Below, one piece after another: positions 1 to 9,383 of a DNA stretch of 64,000 nt; position 1 is the first letter of the stretch; each line of letters begins with the position of its first letter. Made by a program: the position numbers and the translations under genes. Source of the stretch: Streptomyces katrae (GTDB lineage Bacteria; Actinomycetota; Actinomycetes; Streptomycetales; Streptomycetaceae); NCBI RefSeq assembly GCF_002028425.1, contig NZ_CP020042.1, positions 930,001-994,000 on the forward strand, in the 5' to 3' direction. The notes under the pieces were generated by a model, which was given only the letters and a program-made list of their open reading frames with translations, searched no databases and was not told where the DNA came from.

Positions 1-1109
1 ACGCCGTTGGAGTAGACGAGCCGGTCGCCGCGGTTGTAGAGCTGGCGGGGCGCGTAGTGGTCCTTGGCGAGGATCGAGGCCAGCATCGGGAAGCCGTTGA
101 AGGCGGTGTTGGCGGCGAGGACCAGGACGCCCGCGGTGGCGGCCTGGAGCAGGTAGAAGAGGAAGTCCAGGTCCCCGAAGGTGGCGCGGCCGATCTGGGC
201 GAGGGCGGTGGACATAGGGGTGCCCGGGGGCAGGCCGAGTTCGGTGGGGTCGGCGGCGACGTGCACCCGGTAGGCCATGGCGAGGGCGGTGATCCCGGCG
301 AACATGGTCACGGACAGCACGCCCATCGCGGCGAGCGTGGTCGCCGCGTTCTTCGCCTTGGGCTTCTGGAAGGCGGGCACTCCGTTGCTGATGGCCTCGA
401 CTCCGGTGAGGGCGGTACAGCCGGAGGCGAAGGCGCGCAGGGCGAGGAAGACGACGGCGATGCCGGTGTAGGTGCCGGCGGCGTCGATCGGGAGGTGGGC
501 GGACTCGGCCCGGATGGTGGCGCCGGTGCCGATGCGGACGGCGGCGACGGCGAACATGACGTAGATGACGAGTACGAACCCGTAGGTGGGGATGGCGAAG
601 ACGCGCCCGGACTCCCGTACCCCGCGCAGGTTCATCAGCGTCAGGAGGACCACGAAGGTGACGGAGAGGGCGACCTGGTGGTCGTTGAGGGAGGGGATCG
701 CCGAGGTGATCGCGGCGACCCCGGAGACCACGGACACGGCGACGGTCATCACGTAGTCGACGAGCAGGGCGCTGGCGGCGGTGAGGGCCGCGGTGGGGCC
801 CAGGTTCTCGGAGCTGACGACGTAGGCACCGCCGCCGCCGGGGTAGGCGTGGCAGGTCTGCCGGTAGGAGGCGACGACGACCACCAGCAGGAAGACGATC
901 GCGGCGGCCGCGTACCACGCGAGGTGGAGCAGCGCGACTCCGCCGAGGGCGAGGATCAGCAGGATCTCCTCGGTGGCGTAGGCCACGGAGGAGAGCGGGT
1001 CGCTGCAGAAGATGGGCAGCGCGAGCCGCTTGGGCAGCAGGGTCTCGCCCAGGCGCGCGGTGTCGAGCGGCTCACCGACCAGCAAGCGTTTCGCATTGAT
1101 TCGCCTCAT
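1..1109 (-). CDS. APC-superfamily permease, N-terminal part (runs off left edge)
   Basis: Integral membrane transporter of the amino acid-polyamine-organocation superfamily, in the actinobacterial group whose N-terminus carries a GEPL-T-RLGETLLPK segment followed by a CSDPLSSVAYATEE signature. About 369 codons are present and the C-terminus lies outside the window. Several hydrophobic helices are visible, such as LLILALGGVALLHLAW, plus the PGGGGAYVVSSENLG loop typical of TM2-3 in APC carriers. I chose the ATG at 1109 (MRRINAKRLLVGEP); an in-frame GTG at 1127 is an alternative and a stop lies just upstream of it. Substrate unknown. It is transcribed away from the other genes and no promoter was recognised. 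Confidence 0.85.
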   Translation of the reverse strand, partial: MRRINAKRLLVGEPLDTARLGETLLPKRLALPIFCSDPLSSVAYATEEILLILALGGVALLHLAWYAAAAIVFLLVVVVASYRQTCHAYPGGGGAYVVSSENLGPTAALTAASALLVDYVMTVAVSVVSGVAAITSAIPSLNDHQVALSVTFVVLLTLMNLRGVRESGRVFAIPTYGFVLVIYVMFAVAAVRIGTGATIRAESAHLPIDAAGTYTGIAVVFLALRAFASGCTALTGVEAISNGVPAFQKPKAKNAATTLAAMGVLSVTMFAGITALAMAYRVHVAADPTELGLPPGTPMSTALAQIGRATFGDLDFLFYLLQAATAGVLVLAANTAFNGFPMLASILAKDHYAPRQLYNRGDRLVYSNG

Positions 1110-1317
1110 TCCGCGATGGATATCCACTTCCAGCGGATTTCAGACGTTCAGGGCGGGTGCTCCGCCGGGTCGGCGTCCCCCGGACGGCCCAGGGGCGATC
1201 TTGACGGGGCGCTGCGGTGGTGATCCGGTCGGCCGCCGCGCGGTCATCCGTGCGGGACGGCCGGCCCTTGCGCAAGGAGACGGCCGTGGTGGCATCCGTC
1301 GGCCCGGCCCGCGGCCG

Positions 1318-1773
1318 TCACATCCGGGCGGCCGCGCTGCGGATGGCCTCGCGGATGCGGAAGTAGGTGCCGCAGCGGCAGATGTTGGCGATGGCGTCGA
1401 TGTCCTCGTCCGTGGGCTCGGCGGTCCGCTGGAGCAGGGCCACGGCGGCCATGATCTGCCCGGGCTGGCAGTAGCCGCACTGGGCGACGTCCTGTTCGAG
1501 CCAGGCCTCCTGGACGGGGTGGAGCCGGTCCCCGTCCGCCAGCCCCTCGATGGTGGTGACCCGCTTGCCGGCGCAGGCGGAGACCGGCACCACGCAGGGG
1601 CGGACGTCCACGCCGTCGAGGTGGCTGGTGCAGGCCTTGCAGACGTCCACCCCGCAGCCGTACTTGGGCCCGGTGATCCCGAGCAGGTCGCGGAGCACCC
1701 ACAGCAGGGGGAGGTCGTCGGGCGCGTCGACGGTGACACTGCGGCCGTTGACGGTGAAGGTGTGCGAGGGCAC
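1318..1773 (-). CDS. 2Fe-2S subunit of a molybdenum hydroxylase (xanthine dehydrogenase/IorA type)
   Basis: Small electron-transfer subunit of a molybdopterin hydroxylase, 151 aa. Two iron-sulfur sites are visible. The plant-ferredoxin-like site uses Cys40, Cys45, Cys48 and Cys60 ([10 protein letters not shown]). The C-terminal four-helix site uses Cys99, Cys102, Cys132 and Cys134 (CGYC and CRC). These two sites define the family (IorA, CoxS, XdhC-type small subunits). The GTG start has a GGAG nine bases upstream. It lies 18 bp downstream of the molybdopterin subunit gene and is presumably co-transcribed with it. It should pass electrons from the Mo centre to an unknown acceptor. The substrate cannot be read from the sequence; N-heteroaromatics or aldehydes are typical. 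No FAD subunit gene is adjacent, as in the two-subunit isoquinoline oxidoreductase type. Confidence 0.92.
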   Translation of the reverse strand: MPSHTFTVNGRSVTVDAPDDLPLLWVLRDLLGITGPKYGCGVDVCKACTSHLDGVDVRPCVVPVSACAGKRVTTIEGLADGDRLHPVQEAWLEQDVAQCGYCQPGQIMAAVALLQRTAEPTDEDIDAIANICRCGTYFRIREAIRSAAARM

Positions 1774-1791
1774 GGCGGCGTACTCCAGGGG

Positions 1792-4038
1792 TCAGCGCGG
1801 GTAGGGGGTGAAGTCGACGTCGAAGTCCAGGGGGAAGCTGCGCGGCTTGGAACCGGTGGCCCGGGCCCAGGCGTTGGCGATGGCCCCCACGGCGGCGGGC
1901 AGGCCGAGCTCGCCCGCCCCGCCCGGCTCGGTTCCGGTAGCCGGGAGCACGAAGACCCGGACGTCCTTCGGGGTGTCGCGCTGCTTCGCCCAGTGGAACT
2001 GGCTGTAACTGCCTTCCAGCGGGAGTCCCTTGTCCAGGTGCAGTCCGGCGCACAGGGTGGTGGAGATGGCGTCGGTGAGGCCGCCGATCATCTGGGCCTC
2101 CAGCCCGCGGGGGTTGACCGGCAGGCCGACGTCGACGGCGATGACCGCCCGGGTGACGCGGACGTGCTCGCGGTCGCGGGCGTCGATCTCCACCAGGCAG
2201 GCGGTGCGCGACTTGTACTCCTCGTGGAAGGCGATCCCCTGCGCGCAGCCCGCCGGGAGGGCCCGCCCCCACTGCCCCTCGGTGGCGGCCTTGTCGAGCA
2301 CGGCGCGCTGGGCGTCGGTCTTGAGGAAGGTGCGGCGGAAGCGGTACGGGTCCTTGCCCGTGGCCGCGGCCAGCTCGTCGACCATGATCTCCTCGGCGCC
2401 CCGGGTGTTGGCCGAGTAGACCGAGCGCCAGGAGCCGGTGGGGATGCCGGTCGGCACCTCGTTCAGCGCCTGGGTGGTGAGCCCGAAGTGGTACGGGGAC
2501 TTCACGGTGGTCAGGAACAGGGTCTGGGCGAGGGTGGCGTTGCCGATGCCGGAGGGCAGGCTCGCGGCGGTGGCGGTGATGATCTCGCCGAGGCCGTGCC
2601 GGAAGTCGGTCTCGGCGGCGACGACGCGGTGCTCGAAGCTGAGCACCTCGCCGAGCAGGTGGGTGGCCCGGATCTTGTGGTGGGTGGCGGGGCGCATCCG
2701 GCCGTGCCGGGTGTCGTCCACGCGCGTCCACATCAGCTTCACCGGGCGGCGGCAGGCCTTGGAGACGCGGGCGGCCTCCAGGGCGGCGTCGAAGAACAGG
2801 CGCCGGCCGAAGGAGCCGCCGGCCTGGACCACGTGCACCTTCACCTTGTCCAGCGGCAGCCCGAGGTCGGCGGCGATGGTCTCGCGGGCGACGATGGGGG
2901 ACTTGAGGCCGGACCAGATCTCGGCGCGGTCGTCGCGGACGTCGGCGACGGCCGAGTTGGTCTCCATCGCGGCGTGGCTGACGAAGGCGAAGTCGAACTC
3001 GGCGTCCACGTACGGGGTGAGCAGGGGCGGCACCAGCAGCGGCGGGGTGGCGGCGCGGAGCTTGGCGCGGACCTGCTCGTCGGAGAGCTGGTCGGCGGGG
3101 CCGGGGCCCCACTCGACCTGGAGGGCGGCCTTGGCGTCCAGGGCCTGGCCAAACGTTTCCGCGACCACGGCGACCCCGGTGGGGACCGTCACCACGTGCA
3201 GGACCCCCGGCATGCCCTGGACGGCCGCGCGGTTGGCCACCGAGCGGACGGTACCGCCGAGGCTGGGCGGTCGGCGCACCACGCAGGGCTTGGCGCCCGG
3301 TACGTCGAGGTCGAGGGTGTAGCGCTGGGCGCCGGTGACCATGGCGCGGGCGTCGATGCGGCTGGTCGGGGTGCCGACGAGGGTGTGGCGGGCGGCCGGT
3401 TTGGGCGTGGCGCCGAGGACCACGAGGCCGGGCGCGGCGGCGGCCGCGGCGAGGCTGCCGTAGCCGGCGGTGCGCCCGTCGGCGGCCCGTACGGAGCCGC
3501 CCGCGGTGGTCAGCGCGGAGGCGGGGAGGTTCCAGCGGGCGGCGGCCGCCGCGACGAGGCGGGCCCGGGCGGTGGCGGCGCACTGGCGGACGGGCCCGTA
3601 CAGGGAGCGGATGGAGTTGGAGGATCCGGTGAGCTGGTTGAACAGCAGCTCGGGGCGGGCGTCGTCCAGTTCCACCCGGACCCGCTCCAGCGGGGCGTCG
3701 AGCTCCTCCGCGACCAGCATCGCGACGGCGGTCGTCAGGCCCTGGCCGACCTCCTCGCGGGGCAGCCGGAAGCGGATGGTGCCGTCCTCCTCGACGACGA
3801 GCGCCAGGAGGGACGAGGTCGGGGCGCCGGCCAGGATGAACAGGTCCCCGAGGTCCACCAGGTCGGCCACTTCGGGCAGGCTCGGGACCACGGCGTGCGC
3901 AGGCTGCGGGGCCACGGCGTCGGCGCCGGCGCGGGTGACGAGGGCCAGGGTCGGGGCCGCGACCAGGTAGGTCAGGAAGGACCTGCGGCTGTGGCCGCTC
4001 CCGTCCCGCCCCGTCGGCGTACTGCTCTCCACTGCCAT
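1792..4038 (-). CDS. Molybdopterin-binding subunit of a Mo hydroxylase (IorB-like), Tat exported
   Basis: Large catalytic subunit, about 748 aa from the ATG at 4038. That start puts a twin-arginine signal at the N-terminus (SRRSFLTYLVAAPTLALV), so the holoenzyme is probably exported folded with the small subunit. Family motifs are EEVGQGLTTA in the first domain, a GGSFGRR cofactor loop in mid-protein, and GAGELGLPAAVGAIANA near the C-terminus, which holds the base-catalyst Glu of the xanthine dehydrogenase family. The long upstream in-frame extension to 4230 is rejected because it is arginine/proline-rich and would bury the signal. GGAGGG lies somewhat far upstream of the ATG. It forms a two-gene operon with the 2Fe-2S subunit. 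The reaction (hydroxylation with water as oxygen donor) is inferred from the family. Confidence 0.9.
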   Translation of the reverse strand: MAVESSTPTGRDGSGHSRRSFLTYLVAAPTLALVTRAGADAVAPQPAHAVVPSLPEVADLVDLGDLFILAGAPTSSLLALVVEEDGTIRFRLPREEVGQGLTTAVAMLVAEELDAPLERVRVELDDARPELLFNQLTGSSNSIRSLYGPVRQCAATARARLVAAAAARWNLPASALTTAGGSVRAADGRTAGYGSLAAAAAAPGLVVLGATPKPAARHTLVGTPTSRIDARAMVTGAQRYTLDLDVPGAKPCVVRRPPSLGGTVRSVANRAAVQGMPGVLHVVTVPTGVAVVAETFGQALDAKAALQVEWGPGPADQLSDEQVRAKLRAATPPLLVPPLLTPYVDAEFDFAFVSHAAMETNSAVADVRDDRAEIWSGLKSPIVARETIAADLGLPLDKVKVHVVQAGGSFGRRLFFDAALEAARVSKACRRPVKLMWTRVDDTRHGRMRPATHHKIRATHLLGEVLSFEHRVVAAETDFRHGLGEIITATAASLPSGIGNATLAQTLFLTTVKSPYHFGLTTQALNEVPTGIPTGSWRSVYSANTRGAEEIMVDELAAATGKDPYRFRRTFLKTDAQRAVLDKAATEGQWGRALPAGCAQGIAFHEEYKSRTACLVEIDARDREHVRVTRAVIAVDVGLPVNPRGLEAQMIGGLTDAISTTLCAGLHLDKGLPLEGSYSQFHWAKQRDTPKDVRVFVLPATGTEPGGAGELGLPAAVGAIANAWARATGSKPRSFPLDFDVDFTPYPR

Positions 4039-4340
4039 CTGGCCCGTCCCACCCTCCCCCGGCCCGCGCGAAGAAGCGGACCGCACCGGCTCGTTACCGA
4101 CACGTAGGGTAGCGATCACGCGGAGGGGTGGGAAGCGGAGGTGACGCACGGGGTCCTTCGTTCGAGTGGTGCCCCTGGCGGGCACCGGTCCCGGCCTCCC
4201 GTCGGCCCCGCCGGGCCGCGGGCTTCGCACATCTCGCCCGTACGATCGAGCCGCCCCGCCCGGAAGGCCGATTTCCGGCCACGGGCGGACGATGGAAGCA
4301 GCGCCGTAGGCGGTTGCGACACGTGAGGAGGTGTACGGCG

Positions 4341-4589
4341 ATGGCCCAGTTCATGGATGTCCACCACGGTATGAAGGGCATCACCGCGGACCAGCTGATG
4401 GAAGCCCACAAAGCGGACCTCGCCATCCAGTCGGAAGAGAAGGTCACGTTCCAGCGCGCCTGGGCGGACCCCTCGTCCGGCGAGGTCTACTGCCTGTCCG
4501 AGGCCCCCTCGGCGGAGGCGGTCCAGAAGATCCACGAGCGGGCCGGACACCCCGCCGACGAGATCCACGCGGTACCGCTGAGCGTCTGA
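4341..4589 (+). CDS. SCO4226-type nickel-binding ferredoxin-like barrel protein (DUF4242)
   Basis: Small 82-residue cytosolic protein. The sequence begins MAQFMDVHHGM and contains HERAGHPADEI, both characteristic of SCO4226-like proteins (DUF4242). The S. coelicolor member has been described as a nickel-containing ferredoxin-like alpha+beta barrel. Candidate metal ligands visible here are the two His of VHHGM and the His residues of HERAGH. The ATG at 4341 has a strong GAGGAGG eight bases upstream; the longer in-frame reading from 4128 is not supported. It is monocistronic, followed by 214 bp before the next gene. Physiological role is not established. Confidence 0.9.
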   Translation: MAQFMDVHHGMKGITADQLMEAHKADLAIQSEEKVTFQRAWADPSSGEVYCLSEAPSAEAVQKIHERAGHPADEIHAVPLSV

Positions 4590-4803
4590 CGGGACCGAGC
4601 ACCAGCACTCCGATACTGACCGGAAATGTTCGTACGGACCGGAGGCAATCAGGAGGCCTTCGGCATATGCCGTGAGCAAGAACGTTACGGATGTTGCCAA
4701 ACGCCTTACAGGCCGTCTCGGGCTGTGCCACAGTCGTAACCGGTCCTTCCTTTCAGACCTGGTCGTGCCGCGCCTGTATCGCCGCGCCTGTATCGGAGTG
4801 CTC
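4590..4803. other. Intergenic leader of the SpoIIE phosphatase gene
   Basis: No gene is evident. The stretch holds an AGGAGG at about 4650 followed by ATG-CCG-TGA, which would encode only a two-residue peptide, and then an open frame from GTG 4672 that joins the phosphatase frame. It could act as a translated leader, but nothing else supports this. Confidence 0.25.
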
Positions 4804-6228
4804 ATGCCGTCCCACCTGTACGCGGACCGTTCCGCGCAGCCGCCCGAGCCGGGATCCGTGGACGCGCTGATCTCGCAGACCCGCCGGCTGCGCGGCGAAG
4901 TGGACGCCGTGCGCCGCGACACCGTCGTGGACGACGACGACGCCCAGGGCCGCTGGCAGCGCGCCCTCTGCGACCTCGCCGTGCACCACCTCGACGACCT
5001 CGGACAGCACCTGGGCCAGCTCAAGGAAGGGCTGCCGCCCGCGCCCGAGCAGGTCGAACTCCCCCCGGCCCTCCCGGAGACCCCCTCCGAGGACCGCCAG
5101 ACCCGCGTCGGCAGCGCCGAGTGGAACCTGCTGACGGACGAGGTCACCTGGTCCGAGGAGCTGTTCCAGATCTTCGGCCGCTCCCCCGAGGCGGGACCGC
5201 TCCCCCTCGACGAGCTGGGCTCCACCCTGTTCTCCGAGGACCAGCCGCTGCTGACCGCGATGGTCACCGACTGCCTGGTGGACGGCAAGCCGATAGACGG
5301 CGAGTTCCGCATCGTCCGGGCCGACGGCCGCGTCCGGACGCTGCACATGAGGGGCGAGCCGGTCCTCGACGCGGACGGCTGCACGGCCTCGATGTGGGCC
5401 GTGCTGCGCGACGTCAGCGAACTGCGCCGGAGCCAGCGGGCGGAGCGCGAGTCCCGTGACTCGCTCCAGCGCCAGCGGGAGATCGCGCAGACCGAGCACC
5501 GGCTGGCGGTCGAGCTGCAGGAAGCCGTGCTCCCCCCGTGGCGCGGCTCCCTGCGGTTCCCGCACGACCAGGCCGGCACGATGGACGTGGCCGCGCACTA
5601 CCTGCCCTCCGCGACCAGCACCCTGATCGGCGGCGACTGGTACGACGCGCTCGAACTCCCCGACGGACGCACCCTGCTGACGGTCGGCGACCTGACCGGG
5701 CACGGGGTCAGCGCCACCTCCGGCATGGCCATGCTGCTCGGCGCCCTGCGCGGGATGGCCATGGCCGGCATCGAGCCGGGCCCGCTGATGGGCTGGCTCA
5801 ACCAGCTGCTGGAGACCTCCGCGCAACCGGCCCTCGGCTCGGCCGTCTGCTGCCGTTACGACCCCGACCGCCGACTGCTCTCCTGGGCCCAGGCCGGGCA
5901 TCCCGCGCCGCTGCTCTTCCGCCGCGGCCAGGGGCGGGCGCTCCAGCCGCCGGAGGGGGTCCTGCTGGGGGCCACCTCGGGGGCCGTGTACGGGCAGGCC
6001 GAGGAACTGCTCGAGCTGGGCGACGTACTCGTGCTGTACACCGACGGGCTGACGCCGCACGGCATCGGGTTCAGCCGGGCGGACCAGACGGAGCGGCTGC
6101 TGGCGCTCGCACCGCGGTTCTCCACGGCGCGCTCGGCGCGCGACTGCGTACGGATGGTGACGGAGGAGTTCGGCGAGAACGAGCGCGAGGACGACGCCTG
6201 CGTGCTGGTGGCCCGCATCGGCGGCTGA
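4804..6228 (+). CDS. PAS-domain PP2C/SpoIIE-type serine phosphatase
   Basis: Soluble regulatory phosphatase of 474 aa. Residues about 30-85 are helical. A PAS fold follows (about 95-215), with EWNLLTDEVTWSEELFQIFG and the RVRTLHMRGEPV..DADG signature. A coiled connector contains HRLAVELQEAVLP, the usual entry to RsbU/SpoIIE phosphatases. The PP2C core has GGDWYDALELPDG, VGDLTGHGVSAT, QAGHPAPLL and the metal-site tail EDDACVLVARI. Such proteins dephosphorylate anti-anti-sigma factors in response to the PAS-sensed signal. No kinase or anti-sigma partner is adjacent. Start ATG 4804 has GGAG six to seven bases upstream; a longer GTG start at 4672 is possible but lacks similarity to the family. 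Confidence 0.9.
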   Translation: MPSHLYADRSAQPPEPGSVDALISQTRRLRGEVDAVRRDTVVDDDDAQGRWQRALCDLAVHHLDDLGQHLGQLKEGLPPAPEQVELPPALPETPSEDRQTRVGSAEWNLLTDEVTWSEELFQIFGRSPEAGPLPLDELGSTLFSEDQPLLTAMVTDCLVDGKPIDGEFRIVRADGRVRTLHMRGEPVLDADGCTASMWAVLRDVSELRRSQRAERESRDSLQRQREIAQTEHRLAVELQEAVLPPWRGSLRFPHDQAGTMDVAAHYLPSATSTLIGGDWYDALELPDGRTLLTVGDLTGHGVSATSGMAMLLGALRGMAMAGIEPGPLMGWLNQLLETSAQPALGSAVCCRYDPDRRLLSWAQAGHPAPLLFRRGQGRALQPPEGVLLGATSGAVYGQAEELLELGDVLVLYTDGLTPHGIGFSRADQTERLLALAPRFSTARSARDCVRMVTEEFGENEREDDACVLVARIGG

Positions 6229-6257
6229 CGGCCGGTCCGCACCACGGTCCGATCCGA

Positions 6258-6282
6258 GGGGCCGCGCCCGAGGCGCGGCCCC
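6258..6282. terminator. Hairpin between convergent genes
   Basis: Perfect 10-bp stem (GGGGCCGCGC / GCGCGGCCCC) with a 5-base loop, located between the 3' ends of the phosphatase and the NsdB-like gene. It can serve both strands. There is no T-tract, as is common for actinobacterial terminators. Confidence 0.7.
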
Positions 6283-6333
6283 GTCCGCCGTCCGCTCCCG
6301 TCCCCTTCCGCCACGGCCCGCGGCACCGGCCCC

Positions 6334-7836
6334 CTAGACCTCCGCCCGCGCACCGCGCGCGACGCGCGGGGACGGGCTGTCGGGGAGGGCCTGCTCGATC
6401 TCCTCACGCAGGTCCTCGATGCGCCCGTAGCCCGCGTACTGGCCGGTGAGCCGGTACATCTCGCGGAGCCGGTCCCAGGTCCGGTGCGAGGAGGTCTCGT
6501 TCATCGACACCAGCGCCAGGCGGGCGTAGCGGTCGGCCTGTTCGGGGTCGTCGGCGATGAAGCAGGCCGAGGCCATCGAGATGTAGTCGAAGATCTGCGA
6601 GCGCTGGTGGCCGTCCCCGCGCAGCCGCAGCGCCTCCCGGGCGTGCCGCGCCGCGACCGGGGCGGCCGAGGCGTCGTGGTCGGCGAGCGTGCGGTAGGCC
6701 AGGGCCTGCATCCCGTGCAGGTCGGCCTCGTCGAAGTGCTGCATCCAGGACGGCGGCGGTACGTCGCCCTTGTCGGACACGAACAGCTCCTCGGCCTCGC
6801 CCAGGGTGCGGCGCATGGCCTGGCCCTTGCCCATGGCGGCCTGCGCCCAGGCCTCGATGGTGTGCAGCATGGCGCGGGTGCGCGGCAGGGTCTGGTCCCC
6901 GGAGCCGGCCTGGGCCAGCTTCATCAGGTCCAGGGCCTCGTTCGGCTTGCCCAGGTGGACCATCTGGCGGGCGGCCCGCGACAGCGCCTCGCCGGCGCGC
7001 GGGCGGTCCCCGCCCTCACGGGCCGCGTGCGCGGCGATGACGAAGTACTTCTGGGCGGTGGGTTCGAGGCCGACGTCGTGCGACATCCAGCCCGCCAGCA
7101 CTGCCAGGTTGGCCGCCACCCCCCACAGCCTGCGCTGGAGGTGGTCGGGGTGGTGGTAGGCGAGCATCCCGCCGACCTCGTTGAGCTGGCCCACGACGGC
7201 CTTGCGCTGGAGCCCGCCGCCTCTGGAGGCGTCCCAGGCGCGGAACACCTCGACCGAGCGCTCCAGGGCCTCGATCTCCTGGGAGCCGATGGGGGCGGCC
7301 TCGTAGCGGTCGTAGCCCGCCGGGTCGGCCTGGTAGGGGTCGCCGAAGCGCTGCGAGTCCTTGGCGGTGGCGGGATCGCCTTGCAGCCAGTCGTACATGG
7401 CGTTGCTGAGGGCTGAGCCGGCGGTGAGCGCGGCGCCCGCGCCCATCAGGCCGCGACGGTTGAGCATGAGGTCCATTCCCGTGAATTCGGTGAGGACCGC
7501 GGCTGTGCGTTCGGGCGCCCAGGGCACTCCGTCGGGGTTCTCCTTCGCCCCGTCCGGCTGCCGTCTGGCGGTGCGCCGCTGTCGTACGAACCCGAGGTCC
7601 TCGATGGTCACGACACGACCGAGCCGCTCGGTGAACAGTGCTGCCAGTACCGTGGGCACCGGTTCGCGCGGGGTCTCCCCCATGTCGATCCAGCGCCGCA
7701 CCCGCGAGGTGTCGGTGGCCAGTTGGTGGTGGCCCATCGCGGCCGCCTGCCGGTTGACCATCCTCGCGAGTTCGCCCTTCGACCAGCCGGCCAGGCCGAA
7801 CAGGTCGTTCAGACGGGTGTTTGGACCCTTGCTCAC
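6334..7836 (-). CDS. nsdB: NsdB-like HTH/TPR regulator
   Basis: 500-residue protein of the NsdA/NsdB family, whose S. coelicolor members repress antibiotic production. The N-terminus (about 10-75) is a DNA-binding-like domain with LFGLAGWSKGELARMVNRQA and DTSRVRRWIDMGE. The rest is an all-helical TPR-like region, e.g. LERSVEVFRAWDASRGGGLQ and AALSRAARQM-type segments. MLNRRGLMGAGAALTAGSAL in the middle looks like a signal or Tat motif but is internal and family-conserved. I chose GTG 7836 (VSKGPNTRL), preceded by GGGGG about five bases upstream; the extension to 7920 is not family-like. The name is from recall of NsdB-like sequence, so the symbol is probable rather than certain. The upstream region 7837-8068 is shared with a divergent gene. 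Confidence 0.8.
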   Translation of the reverse strand: MSKGPNTRLNDLFGLAGWSKGELARMVNRQAAAMGHHQLATDTSRVRRWIDMGETPREPVPTVLAALFTERLGRVVTIEDLGFVRQRRTARRQPDGAKENPDGVPWAPERTAAVLTEFTGMDLMLNRRGLMGAGAALTAGSALSNAMYDWLQGDPATAKDSQRFGDPYQADPAGYDRYEAAPIGSQEIEALERSVEVFRAWDASRGGGLQRKAVVGQLNEVGGMLAYHHPDHLQRRLWGVAANLAVLAGWMSHDVGLEPTAQKYFVIAAHAAREGGDRPRAGEALSRAARQMVHLGKPNEALDLMKLAQAGSGDQTLPRTRAMLHTIEAWAQAAMGKGQAMRRTLGEAEELFVSDKGDVPPPSWMQHFDEADLHGMQALAYRTLADHDASAAPVAARHAREALRLRGDGHQRSQIFDYISMASACFIADDPEQADRYARLALVSMNETSSHRTWDRLREMYRLTGQYAGYGRIEDLREEIEQALPDSPSPRVARGARAEV

Positions 7837-8068
7837 GTCAAGCCCCCAGGTTCTCGGCTGAGTTGACAGTAACCCCCTGTCAGTTCCCCGTGGACTATTC
7901 GCCAGGGTTCGCCAGGGCACGCCCCGTGGTTCGCCACCTGCCGCCGGGTGTCAGGTAGGAATGCGCCTCCCCGACCCGGTTCACCGGCGGAACTCCCCAG
8001 GGTGAAGCACGGGATCCGGCGGGGCGGCGTACGCAACTCGTCGGCGCACGAAGGGAACCGTAAACGCC

Positions 8069-9196
8069 ATGTACGCAGCAACGTCCTCCGTGTCCGCCCC
8101 GGTCCGCCCGCACCGCACCCTCCAGGCGGGGGGCGGCGGCATCTCCCTCGAACCCGGCCGCCAGCCCGTCCCGGCGCAGGGCGCCGTACGGGCACGGCGG
8201 ATGCCGGCGGCCGGATCGCAGCCGCTGAGCGGAAGAATCGACCTGTCCGGACCGCAGGGCGCGCAGCTGCGCACCGCGCTCGCGTCGGTCCAGCGGATCT
8301 GTCCGGAGTTCGCCCCGGTCCAGGTGCTGCGGCGCAGCGGCCGGTCGGTCCTCCTGGTGGGGACGACAGGACGGATGACCGCTGTCGCGAAGGTTTTACT
8401 GGACCACTCGCCCGAGTGGCGCGAGCGGTACCGGCACGAAATAGCGGCGTACCGGACCTTCGTCCGGCACCGCCCGCCGGTCCGGGTGCCCCGGCTGATC
8501 GCCGCCGACCCGGAGAACTGCGTCCTGGTCGTGGAGCGGATGGCCGGCCGGGTGGCCGCCCTCCAGCGGCATCCCGTGGAGGCACCGCCGAGGACCGACG
8601 TACGGGCGGCGCTGGCCGCGGTGTGCCGGGTCAACCAGTGGCGTCCGCCGACCGATCTGTTCGGCCACCCGGTGGACTACGCCCGGCGGATCTCCCGGGA
8701 CCACGACCTGGGGCTGCTGACCGACCGGGACTACGGCGACCTGCAGAAGCTGCTCCACGGGCTGCGGATGGCGGGCGTCCCCTGGCAGTTCAACCACGGT
8801 GACGCGCTGCTGTCCAACCTGCTGCTGTCCCCGGCCGGGCCGGTGATGCTGGACTGGGAGCACGCGGGCTGGTACCTGCCGGGCTACGACCTGGCCACCC
8901 TGTGGGCGGTGCTGGGTGACGCCCCGGCGGCGCGCAGCCAGATCAGCCGGCTCGCGCAGTCGGCCGGTCCGGCGGCCCGGGACGCCTTCCTGGTCAACCT
9001 GATGCTGGTGCTGACCAGGGAGATCCGGATGTGCGAGACGGCCGTGCAGCGCTCGATGCTGGCGGCGCCCGCGACCCAGCCGCTTCCCGCGGGGGCCCTT
9101 TCCTCGGGGGAGGAGCAGCGCCTGCTGCTGCGCCGCCTCCACGACGACGCGGGCATGGCCCGCAGAGCGGTCCGGGCGGCGGTCGGCACGCGCTGA
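8069..9196 (+). CDS. Aminoglycoside-phosphotransferase-fold (APH) family protein
   Basis: 375-residue kinase-like protein. Visible APH motifs are a candidate Lys108 (VAKVLLD), the Brenner motif NHGDALLSN (catalytic Asp245, Asn250) and the metal-binding LDWEHAG (Asp262). A Pro/Arg-rich N-terminal stretch of about 55 residues precedes the fold. The family includes antibiotic kinases as well as many metabolite kinases, so no resistance role is claimed. ATG 8069 has AAGGGA about 12 bases upstream. It is divergent from the NsdB-like gene and followed by a strong hairpin. In streptomycetes such stand-alone APH proteins commonly lie beside regulators; substrate unknown. Confidence 0.85.
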   Translation: MYAATSSVSAPVRPHRTLQAGGGGISLEPGRQPVPAQGAVRARRMPAAGSQPLSGRIDLSGPQGAQLRTALASVQRICPEFAPVQVLRRSGRSVLLVGTTGRMTAVAKVLLDHSPEWRERYRHEIAAYRTFVRHRPPVRVPRLIAADPENCVLVVERMAGRVAALQRHPVEAPPRTDVRAALAAVCRVNQWRPPTDLFGHPVDYARRISRDHDLGLLTDRDYGDLQKLLHGLRMAGVPWQFNHGDALLSNLLLSPAGPVMLDWEHAGWYLPGYDLATLWAVLGDAPAARSQISRLAQSAGPAARDAFLVNLMLVLTREIRMCETAVQRSMLAAPATQPLPAGALSSGEEQRLLLRRLHDDAGMARRAVRAAVGTR

Positions 9197-9216
9197 CCCC
9201 TCCCGCTCCCGCCGTA

Positions 9217-9263
9217 CCGGAATCCCGTGGTCCCCACACCTGGTGGGGACCACGGGATTCCGG
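9217..9263. terminator. Perfect 21-bp hairpin downstream of the APH gene
   Basis: Left arm 9217-9237 and right arm 9243-9263 are exact reverse complements (CCGGAATCCCGTGGTCCCCAC) with a 5-base loop. The position 20 bp after the stop at 9196 fits an intrinsic terminator without a T-tract. The symmetry also blocks transcription from the other side. Confidence 0.75.
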
Positions 9264-9383
9264 CCGTTGGAGCGGATCGCCCCGGCACGCGTGCCTTGAC
9301 ATCACATGATCCCCCGAACACCTTTTCTGGCTCAGCATCAGGAGACCGCACCCCGCCCCTTCCCACACCACTGGAGCCCGCCC